From Sarcophilus harrisii (taxonomy: Eukaryota; Chordata; Mammalia; Dasyuromorphia; Dasyuridae): DNA of 64,000 nucleotides. Position numbers and translations under genes: made by a program. This document shows, in pieces, positions 34,485 to 44,869 of this stretch. The notes under the pieces are model-generated. The model ran no database searches. It was not told the DNA's origin and worked only from the letters and a program-made list of their open reading frames with translations. The DNA lies in assembly GCF_902635505.1 (NCBI RefSeq), contig NC_045427.1, positions 86,595,460-86,659,459 on the forward strand, read 5' to 3'. Position 1 is the stretch's first letter; each line of letters starts with the position of its first letter.

Positions 34485-34665
34485 TTTTAAGCAACAGAAG
34501 TGTTTTCCTTATTTCCCTTGATTGGGAAACTCCTTAAAAGCAGGGATTATATTTTCGGTTTCTTTTCTTACTTTCCTAGAATTTCCTAGAATGAAGCTCA
34601 ACACATGAAGGACAGTTTGTGATAACAGGGGCTCCATCTTAGTGGTAGATTGTCTTATAGTCTTG
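34485..34665 (+). mobile_element. L2-type 3' end fragment
   Basis: AACTCCTTAAAAGCAGGGAT followed by AATGAAGCTCAACACATGAA matches the L2 tail pattern. Confidence 0.55.
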
Positions 34666-34787
34666 AGAGGCAGGGGTCTAGTCCAGGAGGCCTGGAGTCC
34701 ATTGGCTAAATTCTTTGCACTCAATAGCTCTTCTTAACTATACTTTTGTGGAAACCAGTTCAACAAGTTATTATTGAGAACTTAATA

Positions 34788-34878
34788 TCTACCTATCTGT
34801 GTATTTATCTACCTACCTGTCTATCTATCTACCTACCTACCTAGCTGGCTATCTATCTATCTACCTATCTGGCTATCT
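34788..34878. repeat. CTAT/CTAC tetranucleotide repeat
   Basis: Mixed CTAT, CTAC and CTGG units, about 90 bp. Confidence 0.92.
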
Positions 34879-35111
34879 TTGCTTGGCCTTGTGCTAGAAA
34901 CTGTGGAAGATAATTCACTCATTCCCAACAGCAAACATTTGTTCAACACCTACTCTATACAAGCAATGACGCTATTTACTACGTTTATGTTGCGTTATCA
35001 GTGGCAGAGCTCTGGGACTCAAACCCAGGCTATCTAACTCCAAATCCTCTGGCCCTCTACTCCCTATTACTTAGAGAAAATACTGTCCAATCCAAGACTA
35101 AATGAAATGTT

Positions 35112-35358
35112 GTTGTTCAGTCTTTTTTCAGTAGTGTCCTACTTTTCATAACCCCATTGGGTTTTTCTTGATAAAGATAACTGAAATGGTTTACCATTGC
35201 CTTTTTTAGCTCATTTTACAGATATGGAAACTGAAGCAAACAGGGTTAAACGACTTGCCCAGTTGCACACAGCTACTAAATGTCTGAGGCTGGATTTGAA
35301 TTCAGGTTTTTTGGATTCCAGTTCTGGTACTCTGTCTATTGCACTATCTAGCTGCCCA
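35112..35358 (-). mobile_element. Mar-1 CORE-SINE, minus strand, full length
   Basis: TGTTGTTCAGTCTTTTTTC, ATTGGGTTTTTCTTG, GAAGCAAACAGGGTTAAACG, GGATTTGAATTCAGG and the end CACTATCTAGCTGCCC are in order. Confidence 0.88.
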
Positions 35359-35690
35359 TGATGATATTAGTGACAGGGTACTGGAGTATGTGGATTTGAG
35401 TGACCTGTCATTATTCATGGTTTTGGTGAACTCCATCATCTCTCAATATCTTGCCTTTTAAGACTTTAGTTTTTTGATATCTCTTATTCTAGGACATTTC
35501 CTCCATCCCTCTCAGTTCATGTAGTTGAACTTCCTCATTATACAGATGAAGTAATGATTGTTATTATTTGTCCTTTGTTATAGAAAAGGACCATGACATC
35601 AAGAAGGTCATAATTTGTAAGTGAATGTACATAGTCACCAGCCTCACTCTCTCCTCTGGAGTCATATAAGTCCAGTGGCAAGATATAGAT

Positions 35691-35858
35691 TGGGGGGAGA
35701 AGGGGTGCAGCTAGGTGGCTCAGTGGATAGAGCACCAGCCCTGAAGTCAGAAGGACTTGAGTTCAAATGTGGCCCCAGACACTTAACAGTTCCTAGCTGT
35801 GTGACCCTGGGCAAGTCACTTAACCCCAATTGCCTCAGCAAAAAATAAATAAATAATG
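35691..35858 (+). mobile_element. WSINE1-like truncated CORE-SINE with target-site duplication
   Basis: GTGCAGCTAGGTGGCTCAGT, TAGAGCACCAGCCC and GTGTGACCCTGGGCAAGTC lead to an end at CCCCAATTGCCTCAGC plus AAAAAATAAATAAATAA. Flanking copies of AAGATATAGAT at 35680-35690 and 35859-35869 are an exact 11-bp target-site duplication, the mark of L1-driven insertion. It is the least diverged SINE in the window. Confidence 0.92.
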
Positions 35859-36065
35859 AAGATATAGATCAGGATGACTGGAGTTGGTCTCTGATATAGT
35901 GAGAGACTGATACATGGGGGAAGATCTTAGCTTAAAAAAAAAAAGAAGAAGAAGAAGATGTACCCAGGACCCAGAGAGAAGAGCTGATCTAGTGAAGTTC
36001 ACACAATTAATATGGGTCTGATCTGAAATTTGAACCTGGGTCATCTGGTTCTTGATTTGTTCCAC

Positions 36066-36839
36066 CTGTGTTACATGTCAAGGCTCCCCACCTTCCCTCT
36101 GCCTGCTCTGTAGGGGCTTCAGAAATACATGTTCACTATCAGCCAGAGGCAATTGAAATGGGGAAGAGAAATTTGGCAAAACTATCAGGAATCTCTGGCC
36201 TAACAGGAACGCCAAACCATTTTAAGGGTGGAGATGAAGCCCAAATCTGGTTAAGATAGCACACAGTTTGCCAGTGTTCTGAGGCGTGTTGCTGTATGCC
36301 TCAAAGACAACAAGAGAATCCATCCATCCATCAACACTTCAGGAGTGCCAGGAACAAACTTCTGACTTTGTTTACCTAGCATCTGTGCTAGGCGTGTGGA
36401 GATAGCTTGGCTGTCTCAATGGGGCTATCCTTTCAGAATTGCTGCAGAGCAAGTCCAGTAACCCCAGCTCTGGACTTTGCCCTGAAGTACCTGATGAGGG
36501 CTGACAAAAACGGAAAGACTCAAACTTTTGGACTGATAGAAAAGGTTGGAAAAGTCTATGACTTTCCTGCTTTAGCAGATTATAGTTTGCACCCAGAAGA
36601 CACCTGGAAGTCACCAGCTTGAGATGCATGTGTAGACTTGGTGTTGGCTTTCAAACCTGATCCTCACTGAAGAAAAATCTCCTGAATGATGATGCAAAGA
36701 AGTGGAGCCAGGCTTACCATTGATATACTTCACCTCTAATAGAATACATCTGTGACTGTACAGTGGTACTTCTGAGGAGAATAACCCTGGAAAGGTTTTT
36801 CACAAGAAACTTTGCCTTCTAATTGAGTTGAATCCATTT
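36066..36839. other. Non-repeat stretch in intron 1
   Basis: No repeat is recognised. A 71-codon open frame (36407-36622) has no family signature that I can see. It could be plain intron or a conserved non-coding block. Confidence 0.35.
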
Positions 36840-37625
36840 GCTCAATTAAAGCTTACTTTTATTCAACATATTCCATTACTATTCTTTCCTCTTGGGCTCA
36901 CATTGCCTTCATCACCTTTATCTTAGACTATCATAATAGTTTCACATCCAATCTCTCTTTTTTCCGGTCCTTCTTTCACACAGGTGCCAAAATAAGTTTC
37001 CTAATCATCCATGTCACCGCCTATTTCAGAAATCTGATTGGTTTATTTTCCTGTAATTTGAAATAGAAACTCATTGACCTAGCATTGGAGGCCCTCCAAT
37101 ATGTGTTCTAACTTACCTCCCTAGCTTTATTTCAGATGATTCATCTTTAGCTTTTCCACATTCAAGCCCTATTGAGATCCCTGATTCTAACCTGTCATCT
37201 CTCACTAACACATATTCAAACAGGCTTTCCCCTTCCTGCCTCCAAGTCACTTTTACCTCAACCCTGCCTATTAAGCACCTTTTCTTTCTTTAAGGTTGAG
37301 CTCAGTTACCAACTCTTTAATGAAGCATTCCTAATGCCCAACATCTTCTTTGAAGTGTTCCATATCAAAATGTTCTCTCCCTAATCAAAATTCCCTACAG
37401 TAGAATTCTAGATCTCTCCTTTGCCTCATTCAATTTTATCTTTGGTTATGTTTACTTATCCATCTCTCAAGTCTCCTTAGCAAGTTTATAAGGTTATCAA
37501 CTACTTGAGAATAGGTACTAAGTAATTTCTCATCTTTATATATTCCCATAGCTTAACTTAGTGCTTTGTACATACAAGGTACCTAGAAATATTTGTTTGA
37601 ATTAAATCTGAGCATCGACACCTTA
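36840..37625 (+). mobile_element. L2 LINE fragment, the longest in the window
   Basis: CATCCAATCTCTC, AAAATAAGTTTCCTAATCAT, CATTGGAGGCCCTCCAATAT and TTTAATGAAGCATTCCTAAT, with a TACAAGGTACCTAGAAATAT end, follow the familiar L2 consensus (late ORF plus 3' UTR). About 780 bp. Confidence 0.8.
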
Positions 37626-37689
37626 GATTTTCAAGTCTGCATTATTGTTTCCACACAATTCTACCAGCACTGATCAAACCACATTAACT

Positions 37690-37830
37690 GGTATTTATAA
37701 GTTTTATATTTGCAAAATGGCTTTCTTCATGGTCACTTTACGAAGTATATTGTAAGTATTCTTATCCACATTTTATAGACAGGAAAATTGAGACCCAGAG
37801 ATGTGAAATGACTTAACTACACCTTTTGGT
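37690..37830 (-). mobile_element. MIR-type fragment, minus strand
   Basis: TTATCCACATTTTATAGACA followed by GGAAAATTGAGACCCAGAG is a reversed MIR core. Confidence 0.55.
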
Positions 37831-38489
37831 ATTAGCAGATCTTTGACAAGCATTGATCATCATGTTTGTTGAGAACTTGACGTGTACTAGGCTTAGGTGT
37901 GACTTGTCTAGACTTAATTTTGGACTTGTCCCATATTCAAAACCTCTCTGATCTTGCTAACCATATACACTCCCTAAACCTCTTCCCTAACTGAGATCTC
38001 TGTGAGGGATTATCTTTATAGTAGATTCAACCTTTAAAAACTCTGGAAAACTTGAAAATCTTCTTGCAATCTTGTCTTTTCAGAATGTTTTTGAGCTGGA
38101 TTCAAATCCAGTTACTGCTAAGTCTCAAGTGAGTCTACAGACTAAAGAGTGATTGCCTCTCTTATGATTCAGGAACTAGTGCAGCCATTTGTTGTTGTAA
38201 AGTCTTGTCCTCCAGGGAATGGCCAGCCTCTTCCTTTGATAGAAATGTTGTGTCTGTAGTTTTTTATTGTTTATGTATATTGTAATTCTACAGTGATTAA
38301 AAAAATTGAGCTATTCACTCTCCTAGGGGCACCTGAGTCATCAAGGAAAGTCTAAGGACATGGGTGGAGCTGGTAACATGAGCTTGGTCTTTCGCTGGGC
38401 CAAGGGTATATTATGATTTCTGAATTAGAGGCCTCCTTCACATAGGAAAGAACAACTTGGGAGTTGGGACAATAGGCAAAAATAGGTTT

Positions 38490-38700
38490 TGGAAAAAGAA
38501 TAACTCATATTTATGCATTATTTTAGTGTTTTCAATATATCCCCCCCAAAAAAAAAACCACACTGTGTAGTAAATAGTATATTATTCTCATTTTACAAAT
38601 GAAAAATCTGAGGATCAGAGAGGGTTAGTGATTTGTTCAGAATCATAGAAGTTGTTAGATGTCAGACACAGAACTTGGACTAAGATCTTCTGCTTCTAAG
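38490..38700 (-). mobile_element. MIR SINE, minus strand
   Basis: CTCATTTTACAAATGAAAAA, CAGAATCATAGAAGTTGTTA and GAACTTGGACTAAGATCTTC are in reversed order. Confidence 0.65.
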
Positions 38701-38754
38701 TGTAGGATTCTTACTTTGTTGCTTCTCAAGGAACAAAGGTTCCTCCTCAATAGT

Positions 38755-39495
38755 GGGGAGGGTGTGCAAAAATATTTATAGTGGCCAAAAAATTGAAAAT
38801 TAAGGGAATATTCTCCTGTTGGCCCATAGATAAATAAATTACTGATAATTGTTGAGATCATAATCTTATTGTGTCATAAAAAAGAATGAATGGACAGTTT
38901 TGAAGGAAACTGGGAAGATTTCTAAGAATTAAGGCAGAGTGAAGTAAGCACTCTGAAGTAAGCAGAAGCAGGAGAATAATCTATACAGTGACAAAATATT
39001 GTCTATATTGAGTAATCTATGAAATGACAAAAATATTATAGAGGAAAACAATGCTTTAAAAACTTTGAGTAATGTAGTGATAAAGCAAGAGTCCAAAAGA
39101 CTAAAAATAGAATGTACCTCTTTCCAGACAGATAATGAGCTTAAAATGCAGAGAGACAGAAGATAAAAATTGGGGAGAGGGGAAGAAGAGGGGGAAGAGA
39201 GAGAGGTGGGGGAGAGGGAGAGGAGAGGAGAAAGAAGAGAAAGAAGGAGTGTATATATGAGAGTATGAGTGTGTGTGTGTCAGAAAGAGAGAGAGAGAGA
39301 GAGAGAGAGCGTGAGAGAGAAAGTGCACATGAGAGAGAATTGATCATTTTTGGTTTTCTCATGGTCAGTGTGGAAGTAATTTGTTTTGGTGGACTATTCA
39401 TGTTTAATGTTGAAGAGTTTGTTTTGTCATTGTTCAGTTGGAGGGAGGCAGTAGGAGGGACAGATTATAAATAGGCATAAAATAAATAAACATAT
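38755..39495 (+). mobile_element. L1 3' end, 5'-truncated, with an expanded GA tract
   Basis: The ORF2 C-terminal words are diverged but in order (TTTATAGTGGCCAAAAAATT, then GATAAATAAATTACTG and GTGTCATAAAAAAGAATGAA), followed by a 3' UTR. The usual purine-rich part has grown into a GA and GAGA-rich stretch (39160-39325). It ends in AAATAAATAAACATA. Confidence 0.6.
39160..39325. repeat. Purine tract with GA microsatellite inside an L1 3' UTR
   Basis: GGGGAAGAG words, a GTGTGTG run, then GA repeats at about 39285-39325. Confidence 0.88.
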
Positions 39496-39607
39496 TTTTT
39501 TAAAAAACTGCAGTGGATCCATGATCTCATTGATGTGCACATTCCTTTCTTGGTAAAGATTATGATCCATCAATTTGTGACCCTGTTCTTCCAGAGATTC
39601 TGCAGAG

Positions 39608-39795
39608 TGGAGGTGTCAGACATGTGGCCCATGACCCCAAGTGGCCACTGCTGAAACCAGTATTAACAAATAATTGAGAAATATTTTAACAAAATAAATA
39701 GAAACACAATAAAATATAGATAAAATGAATCTGTGGTCTTCTAATTCACATGTGGCCCACAGGATCTAAAGTATTTGAATTTGATACCATGGCTC
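39608..39795 (+). mobile_element. Small TIR DNA transposon, family B, copy 1
   Basis: GGAGGTGTCAGACATGTGGC at the left and TTTGAATTTGATACCATGG at the right are inverted termini. Inside are AGAAATATTTTAACAAAAT and AATAAAATATAGATAAAATG, then CACATGTGGCCCACAGGATC. Confidence 0.65.
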
Positions 39796-40741
39796 CAGAG
39801 GATTTACCCAGAATGCTATGAAGAAGTCTTCTATGTCTTTCATACATGTTGAAAGTCAGATGGATCCCTCAGACTCCCTACTATACTTAGCCCATCTCCT
39901 TTTCTGATCATACATTTCCTCAGTGATATCTTTTACCTCACTCCTAGAAAATATGTCCTTATTTGAAAAGTGTTTCAGCTTCCTTATACATTCCTTGCCT
40001 CTCCCCATGTTGCCCTTTGGCAATATTTACTGATTGGCTGACAACCTTTCTGCTCTTTACTAAGTAGCTTGTTCCCTAGAGTTCTATGGTCAAAGTATTT
40101 ATCACCTGGTAGTCCAGCCTTCTGGTGATGAGCCTCTCTATCCTGATCTAAGTTGGCCTCAGATAACAGGAAAGGAATTCATCTCCAGGGTCATACTCCA
40201 ACCCTTTCCAGTTGGATCAAGCCTGCCAAAGCTTTAAGTTACTCCCACACCATGATGAGACATCAGAATTCCTTATTATATGGTTTCCTACGGGTATATC
40301 AGTACTGCTCTAGGACTTACATAATGTTGAAAGACCCTGAAGGAAATCTCTGGCACTTTGAGTCTACTCCCTTTGGAGAATTTCTGAGTAGGCACAAATA
40401 AGAATCAGGCTGAGAAAATGTGGACAAATTTTGATCTATATGCTGGAAGTATCTGTATTGGAGCTTGCACACAACAGGTGTTTAGTAAATGCTTGCCTCC
40501 TTGATCAGTGTGATTGTGGTTATATGAAGCCATGATGTTTTTCACTTCTGAAATTTGTTATTTTGGTTTTTTTGTTTTATACAAAACAAAAATATTTATA
40601 CATTCATTTGTTATTTTATACAGTCCTCATGACAAAGTCATGAGATTGGTTATTCCTGTTTGATAGAGGAAGAAACTGAAGCCCAAAGATGAGAAAGTTG
40701 CCCAGATCACATAATGACAGAAGGGGCAGCAAGAAGACAGA

Positions 40742-40870
40742 GTTAGCAGAGTACCAGTTCTGAAGTCAGAAGGACACGACTTCAAACCCACCCTCAGACA
40801 CGTAACACTTCCTAATTGTGTGACCCTGAACAAGTCACTTAACCCCAATTGCCTCACAAAAATAAAAACA
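40742..40870 (+). mobile_element. WSINE1-like truncated CORE-SINE
   Basis: CTGAAGTCAGAAGGACACGA, TTGTGTGACCCTGAACAAG and CCCCAATTGCCTCACAAAAA match the copy at 35691-35858; the first bases are degraded. Confidence 0.85.
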
Positions 40871-41339
40871 CATGACAAAGGCATAATGAGAACATGGGTC
40901 TCTTGCCTTCCAGACCCACTCTCTTCCCTCCACCCCACAAGGGCTCTACAGCACTTACTTTCTCCCTCATGTTCATGTTATTGTTTGTCTTATTTAGTTC
41001 TGTTTATACTGTAAAAACTATTGTGTGTTGGTGGCGTCTAGAAATACAAAGCAGAGTCCCAGGAGAATTCTGTACGTACATATCACAATTAACAATTGTT
41101 TTGCCTGCACAGTGATAGAACAAATGTGACTTTAGTGGACCTTTCTACACATCAACATGGTCCTACCTGCTTCTGACATTTTGCTGCCAGTGTTCTAGAC
41201 AAGGACAGAAAGGCAAGGTGCCCCTACAACCACAGTTTTCTTTCTAGTTTCAGTCACTACAACATGTGTCCACTTCTACTAAAGAAATGGATTTTCTTTT
41301 TCCAGACATCCTTAATTTTAGGACATGAGAGAAGAATAA

Positions 41340-41705
41340 TAATAATAACTGACCTTTATAAAGCACTTTAAGATTAAGGATCTATCTACACATATACAAA
41401 CATATAATATACATAGATGCATATTAAATATAATATCACAGATATATATCAAATATACATGGATATCATACAAATATATATCAAATAGACATGTATATCA
41501 TATGCATATAGAAGTATATATATAATACTTACATATTTGATCCTTAAAATAATCCAACAAACTGTGTTATTATTATACCCATTTTTTTAGATAAGGAACT
41601 ACAGGTAAGTGAGATTGTCATGGTCACATTATTAGTAAGTATCTGAAATAGGACTTGAATCCAGTTGCCTCCCAGTTTCCAGTTCTACTCAACTATGCTG
41701 CCTCA
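41340..41705 (-). mobile_element. MIR SINE, minus strand, split by TA-rich DNA
   Basis: The outer part is CTGACCTTTATAAAGCACTT and the inner part is GATCCTTAAAATAATCCAAC to TGGTCACATTATTAGTAAGT. Between them is about 150 bp of ATATACAT-type sequence (41385-41535). Confidence 0.65.
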
Positions 41706-41719
41706 TGCAACTTGAGATA

Positions 41720-41850
41720 AATTACACTAGACAAATCACATAACTTATCTCCTTGACCTCAGTTTTCCCATCTGAAAAATAAAGATTGGATTAGATGATC
41801 TTGTTGAGTCCTTTCTTGCTCTGAATACCTAGAAATTCTATGATTCTAAA
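41720..41850 (+). mobile_element. MIR-type SINE fragment
   Basis: CCTCAGTTTTCCCATCTGAA, TTGGATTAGATGATCTTG and AATTCTATGATTCT are in order; it sits tail-to-tail with the preceding MIR. Confidence 0.7.
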
Positions 41851-42269
41851 TTTTATTACCATTGCCAAATTGATATATTACGTGCCCACTATAGCCTAAT
41901 GCTATGTAAATGCTGGAAATAGCTTCAAAGGGAAGAAAATGAGAAAGGTAAAAATGATGGTCTGAAATTTGGTATCTGAAGATACTAAAAGATAGTGATT
42001 TTTTTTTAGAAAATTTGCCTCCAACAGAGGCAGAAACATAGAGGGACTATAGTTTAAGGAATGTAAAAAGCTTTAAGGTCAGTCAACATGCTACTTGTCT
42101 GGACACTGCCACCACTATGCTCATCATTTACATGAGAGAATTTGTTTTTGACCTTTCCTCCATGTAGAGCATCAGTATTGTCCTTGAAAAGGGCACTAAG
42201 ATGCAACTGTGATCAGGCCAAAATAGTATAATTCTGTCAACCAGACATTCTTGTGCTGATAAAGAGAGA

Positions 42270-42500
42270 AGTTGTGTTATTGTGGAAAGAACCTCAAACT
42301 AGAAATCCTGAAACCTGGGTTCTACTGGTAACTCAGCCATTCTCTGACGTCAGATAGGTTAGGTTTATTTTCTTTGTAAACATTTTTTTTTCCATCTGTC
42401 AAATGGAGACGATATTATCTACTCTGTCCATTTTGCCAGATTACCATAAAGATCAAGTGACTAAATGCAAAGGGAAGTATTTTGAAAAATATTCAATGTA
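42270..42500 (+). mobile_element. MIR SINE
   Basis: GTGTTATTGTGGAAAGAACC, CCTGGGTTCTACTGGTAACT and TTTCCATCTGTCAAATGGAG are in order. Confidence 0.7.
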
Positions 42501-43045
42501 TCAACATCTTCTTAGGGTATCATTGTTGTTAGTAAAAAAAAAAATTCAAACAAAATTTCAAAAATCCAAACAATTTTTAATTTAAAAAATCAAATTAGAG
42601 TTAAGCTATCGTTGTTATTCATAAAAATAAAAATAATAATAATTCAAACCATCAGCTTGCCCATTTCCCCTAAAATTGAAAAGGTATAAGATGATAAACT
42701 TGCATATCCTGATTCACCCTTTTTTTGTCACCTCATTAACCAGAGAGGTTGAGAAGAGGGCCTAGAATTGGGTCTCATAACAACTCTGTGAGATAAATAA
42801 ACATGATAGTATTTTCATTTACTGGTGGGGAAACTGAGGCAAGTATAAGTGTATTTGGGAAGTGTACAAGTAATTTTTAGAGACATCAGACCCAAGTCTC
42901 AATCTCCATTGGCTTTGCCATACATCCCTATTAGTACACCTATCAAGATCTTTGCCTGAAAATTAGTGATTGAAATAATGTCATAGAAGGGGTGGAGTCG
43001 GGGGAATAGGTCAGAGGCTGGGAAGAATTTTGAACTTGAGTCAAG

Positions 43046-43065
43046 ATGCGTGCACGCGTGCACAG

Positions 43066-43098
<33 letters not shown>

Positions 43099-43113
43099 AG
43101 CACACACACACAC
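43046..43113. repeat. CA microsatellite with GC-rich alternating edge
   Basis: TGCGTGCACGCGTGCAC leads into CA repeats broken by AAG. Strict alternation is typical of Z-DNA-prone sequence. Confidence 0.9.
43048..43065 (+). promoter_or_regulatory. Possible hypoxia-response element with ancillary CACAG, beside a CA repeat
   Basis: GCGTG (43048-43052), eight bases, then CACAG (43061-43065) fits the spacing of the EPO-type HRE plus ancillary site. A second GCGTG is at 43056-43060 and one on the minus strand at 43053-43057. The palindrome GTGCACGCGTGCAC (43050-43063) and strict purine/pyrimidine alternation across 43046-43064 mean it may simply be a mutated edge of the adjoining CA repeat. Confidence 0.25.
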
Positions 43114-43431
43114 CAGTTTGGACTTGGGGTTATCTATTTTACATCAGGTACATAAAGTTCTGGATTGTAGCCCATTGACCAGAGACATGATGTGGACTGT
43201 TATCCTTTGCTGGGCTGGGAAGGTTTCTGCTGGCTTTGGCCCCACTGAGCAAAGTCCGCTTGTTAACTAGAGTTCACACAGACTCTTTGCCAGGCCTGCC
43301 CAGAATCCTGTCTCCTGTAACTTCCTGTGGTCTTGCATAATATTTCCTTGCTTTTTGAATGACTGCCCTGGATGTTGGGGCTGCTCACTTACACTACGCA
43401 AGGGAAAGCAGGATGTGGATCTGGGTGTGGG

Positions 43432-43434
<3 letters not shown>

Positions 43435-43462
<28 letters not shown>

Positions 43463-43463
43463 A
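43435..43463. repeat. GT microsatellite
   Basis: About 14 GT units. It lies 320 bp from the CA repeat at 43046. Confidence 0.9.
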
Positions 43464-43924
43464 AGCAAGCCAAAAGTACCCTTGGAGTACTGAAGTATAG
43501 AGAGATTCTAGAGACTGACCCGAAAAGTTTCTTAAATGTTCCTAAAAGATTCCCTCCCAGACCCTGTCTTCTCAGCCAGAAATAAAGGGGTTGGACTATT
43601 TACTCTGTAAAGTTTCTGCCTGGGGAAGGCAGTAAGGAGATGAAATATTACATTTTGAGACTCCTTAAAAAAGGCTCCCATATGTTGGATTTCTCCTAAA
43701 CCCCAAGAACATGGACCTAAAGCCTGAAAGGGAACAAATATCTCATCATTTCTTCTAAAACCCTCCTTGGATGTCCCAAATTTGGTACAGCTGAATTTAT
43801 AAAACTGATAGGAAAAGAGGATATAACAACATACAAAAAGGTTTTATAGTTACTTTTGTGGTTATAATTTCTGAGATGATAAAGAAGAATGAAGGCCAGG
43901 GGGAATACATTGTATCAGAAGAAT

Positions 43925-44062
43925 TTCTTGAGGCAGAAGTTTAGAGCCAGGAGAAGACTTGGATTCCAGTCCTGATGCCTCCACCAACTAGAGGTAGTAG
44001 GGCAGACAGTAAATTACCTAAGCATTCCCGGACCCAGTTTCTTCATCTCTAAAATGGACTAA
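43925..44062 (+). mobile_element. MIR-type SINE fragment
   Basis: CTTGGATTCCAGTCCTGATG and CAGTTTCTTCATCTCTAAAA are in order. It ends at the boundary of the TIR element starting at 44065. Confidence 0.65.
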
Positions 44063-44064
44063 AT

Positions 44065-44245
44065 CAGTGCTGACAAATTCAAAGAGAAATGGAAGTTATA
44101 AAACTTTAGGTAAAGGACCTCTGTAGGCTGAATATTGACTCAGAAAATTACATATTAACATTATCTATATAATACTTTATTTATTTTATTAAATATTTCC
44201 CATTTGTGTTTAATCTGATTCCCTGTGTTTGGATCTGTGGTAGGT
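44065..44245 (-). mobile_element. Small TIR DNA transposon, family B, copy 2, minus strand
   Basis: It begins CAGTGCTGACAAATTC. Inside, ATTAACATTATCTATATAAT then TTATTAAATATTTCCCATT and TAATCTGATTCCCTG are the reversed order of copies 1 and 3. The far terminus is degraded. Confidence 0.6.
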
Positions 44246-44329
44246 ATTCAAGTTCTAACATTGTGAATATGTGAACAAAGCTGGGAAAGAGGTCATAGTT
44301 AGAGCTCCACATTTTATAAATGAGAGAGC

Positions 44330-44560
44330 TCAGGTCAGTCAGTTAACATGCATTTATTAAGTGCCTACTACATGTCAAGCACTAAGCTAAGTGTGGGCTT
44401 AAAAACCGTCTCTGCTGCTCTCAAGGAGCTCAAGGTCTCAATGTGTAAACAATTATGTGCCAACAAGATATATCCAGGATCAAAGAGAGAAAATTACTTA
44501 GCCAAAATCAAATAAGTAATCACTATCAGAAGCAGGATTTAAATCCTAGTCCCATGGCTC
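44330..44560 (-). mobile_element. L2-like tail plus MIR-like part, minus strand
   Basis: AACATGCATTTATTAAGTGC, CTACTACATGTCAAGCACTA and CTGCTCTCAAGGAGCTCAAG are in the usual reversed order; a MIR-like end AGGATTTAAATCC follows. Confidence 0.6.
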
Positions 44561-44869
44561 CACATTGAATACCTTTTCCACTTAACTTTCATGATCCAAT
44601 ATTTTGTGAGTTAATCTCCATTCACTGTGCATGTGTGCTTGGTATGGGAACACGACTCTGACAAGGAAAATGATGAAATAATTGCTGGCAGAACTCGTTT
44701 TCCCTCAATGTTCCTATGTCTTGGTTTTCTACTAAACTGGCTTTATTATTTTATTTTGTCAATGCCTTTTAAAAAATTTTATAACTAGTTATAACACCCC
44801 CACACCCATATTGTCACCTTTTTTTCTTGCTCTAATTTTTACAAGTTATGTTTATGTGTTAGGGAATTA

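Noticed and set aside
35703-35830. tRNA-like sequence
   Set aside because: The tRNA-derived head of a SINE with promoter-box resemblance but a CORE-SINE body; not a working tRNA gene.
36407-36622. 71-codon open frame
   Set aside because: No family match and no supporting signals; the frame is short enough to be random.
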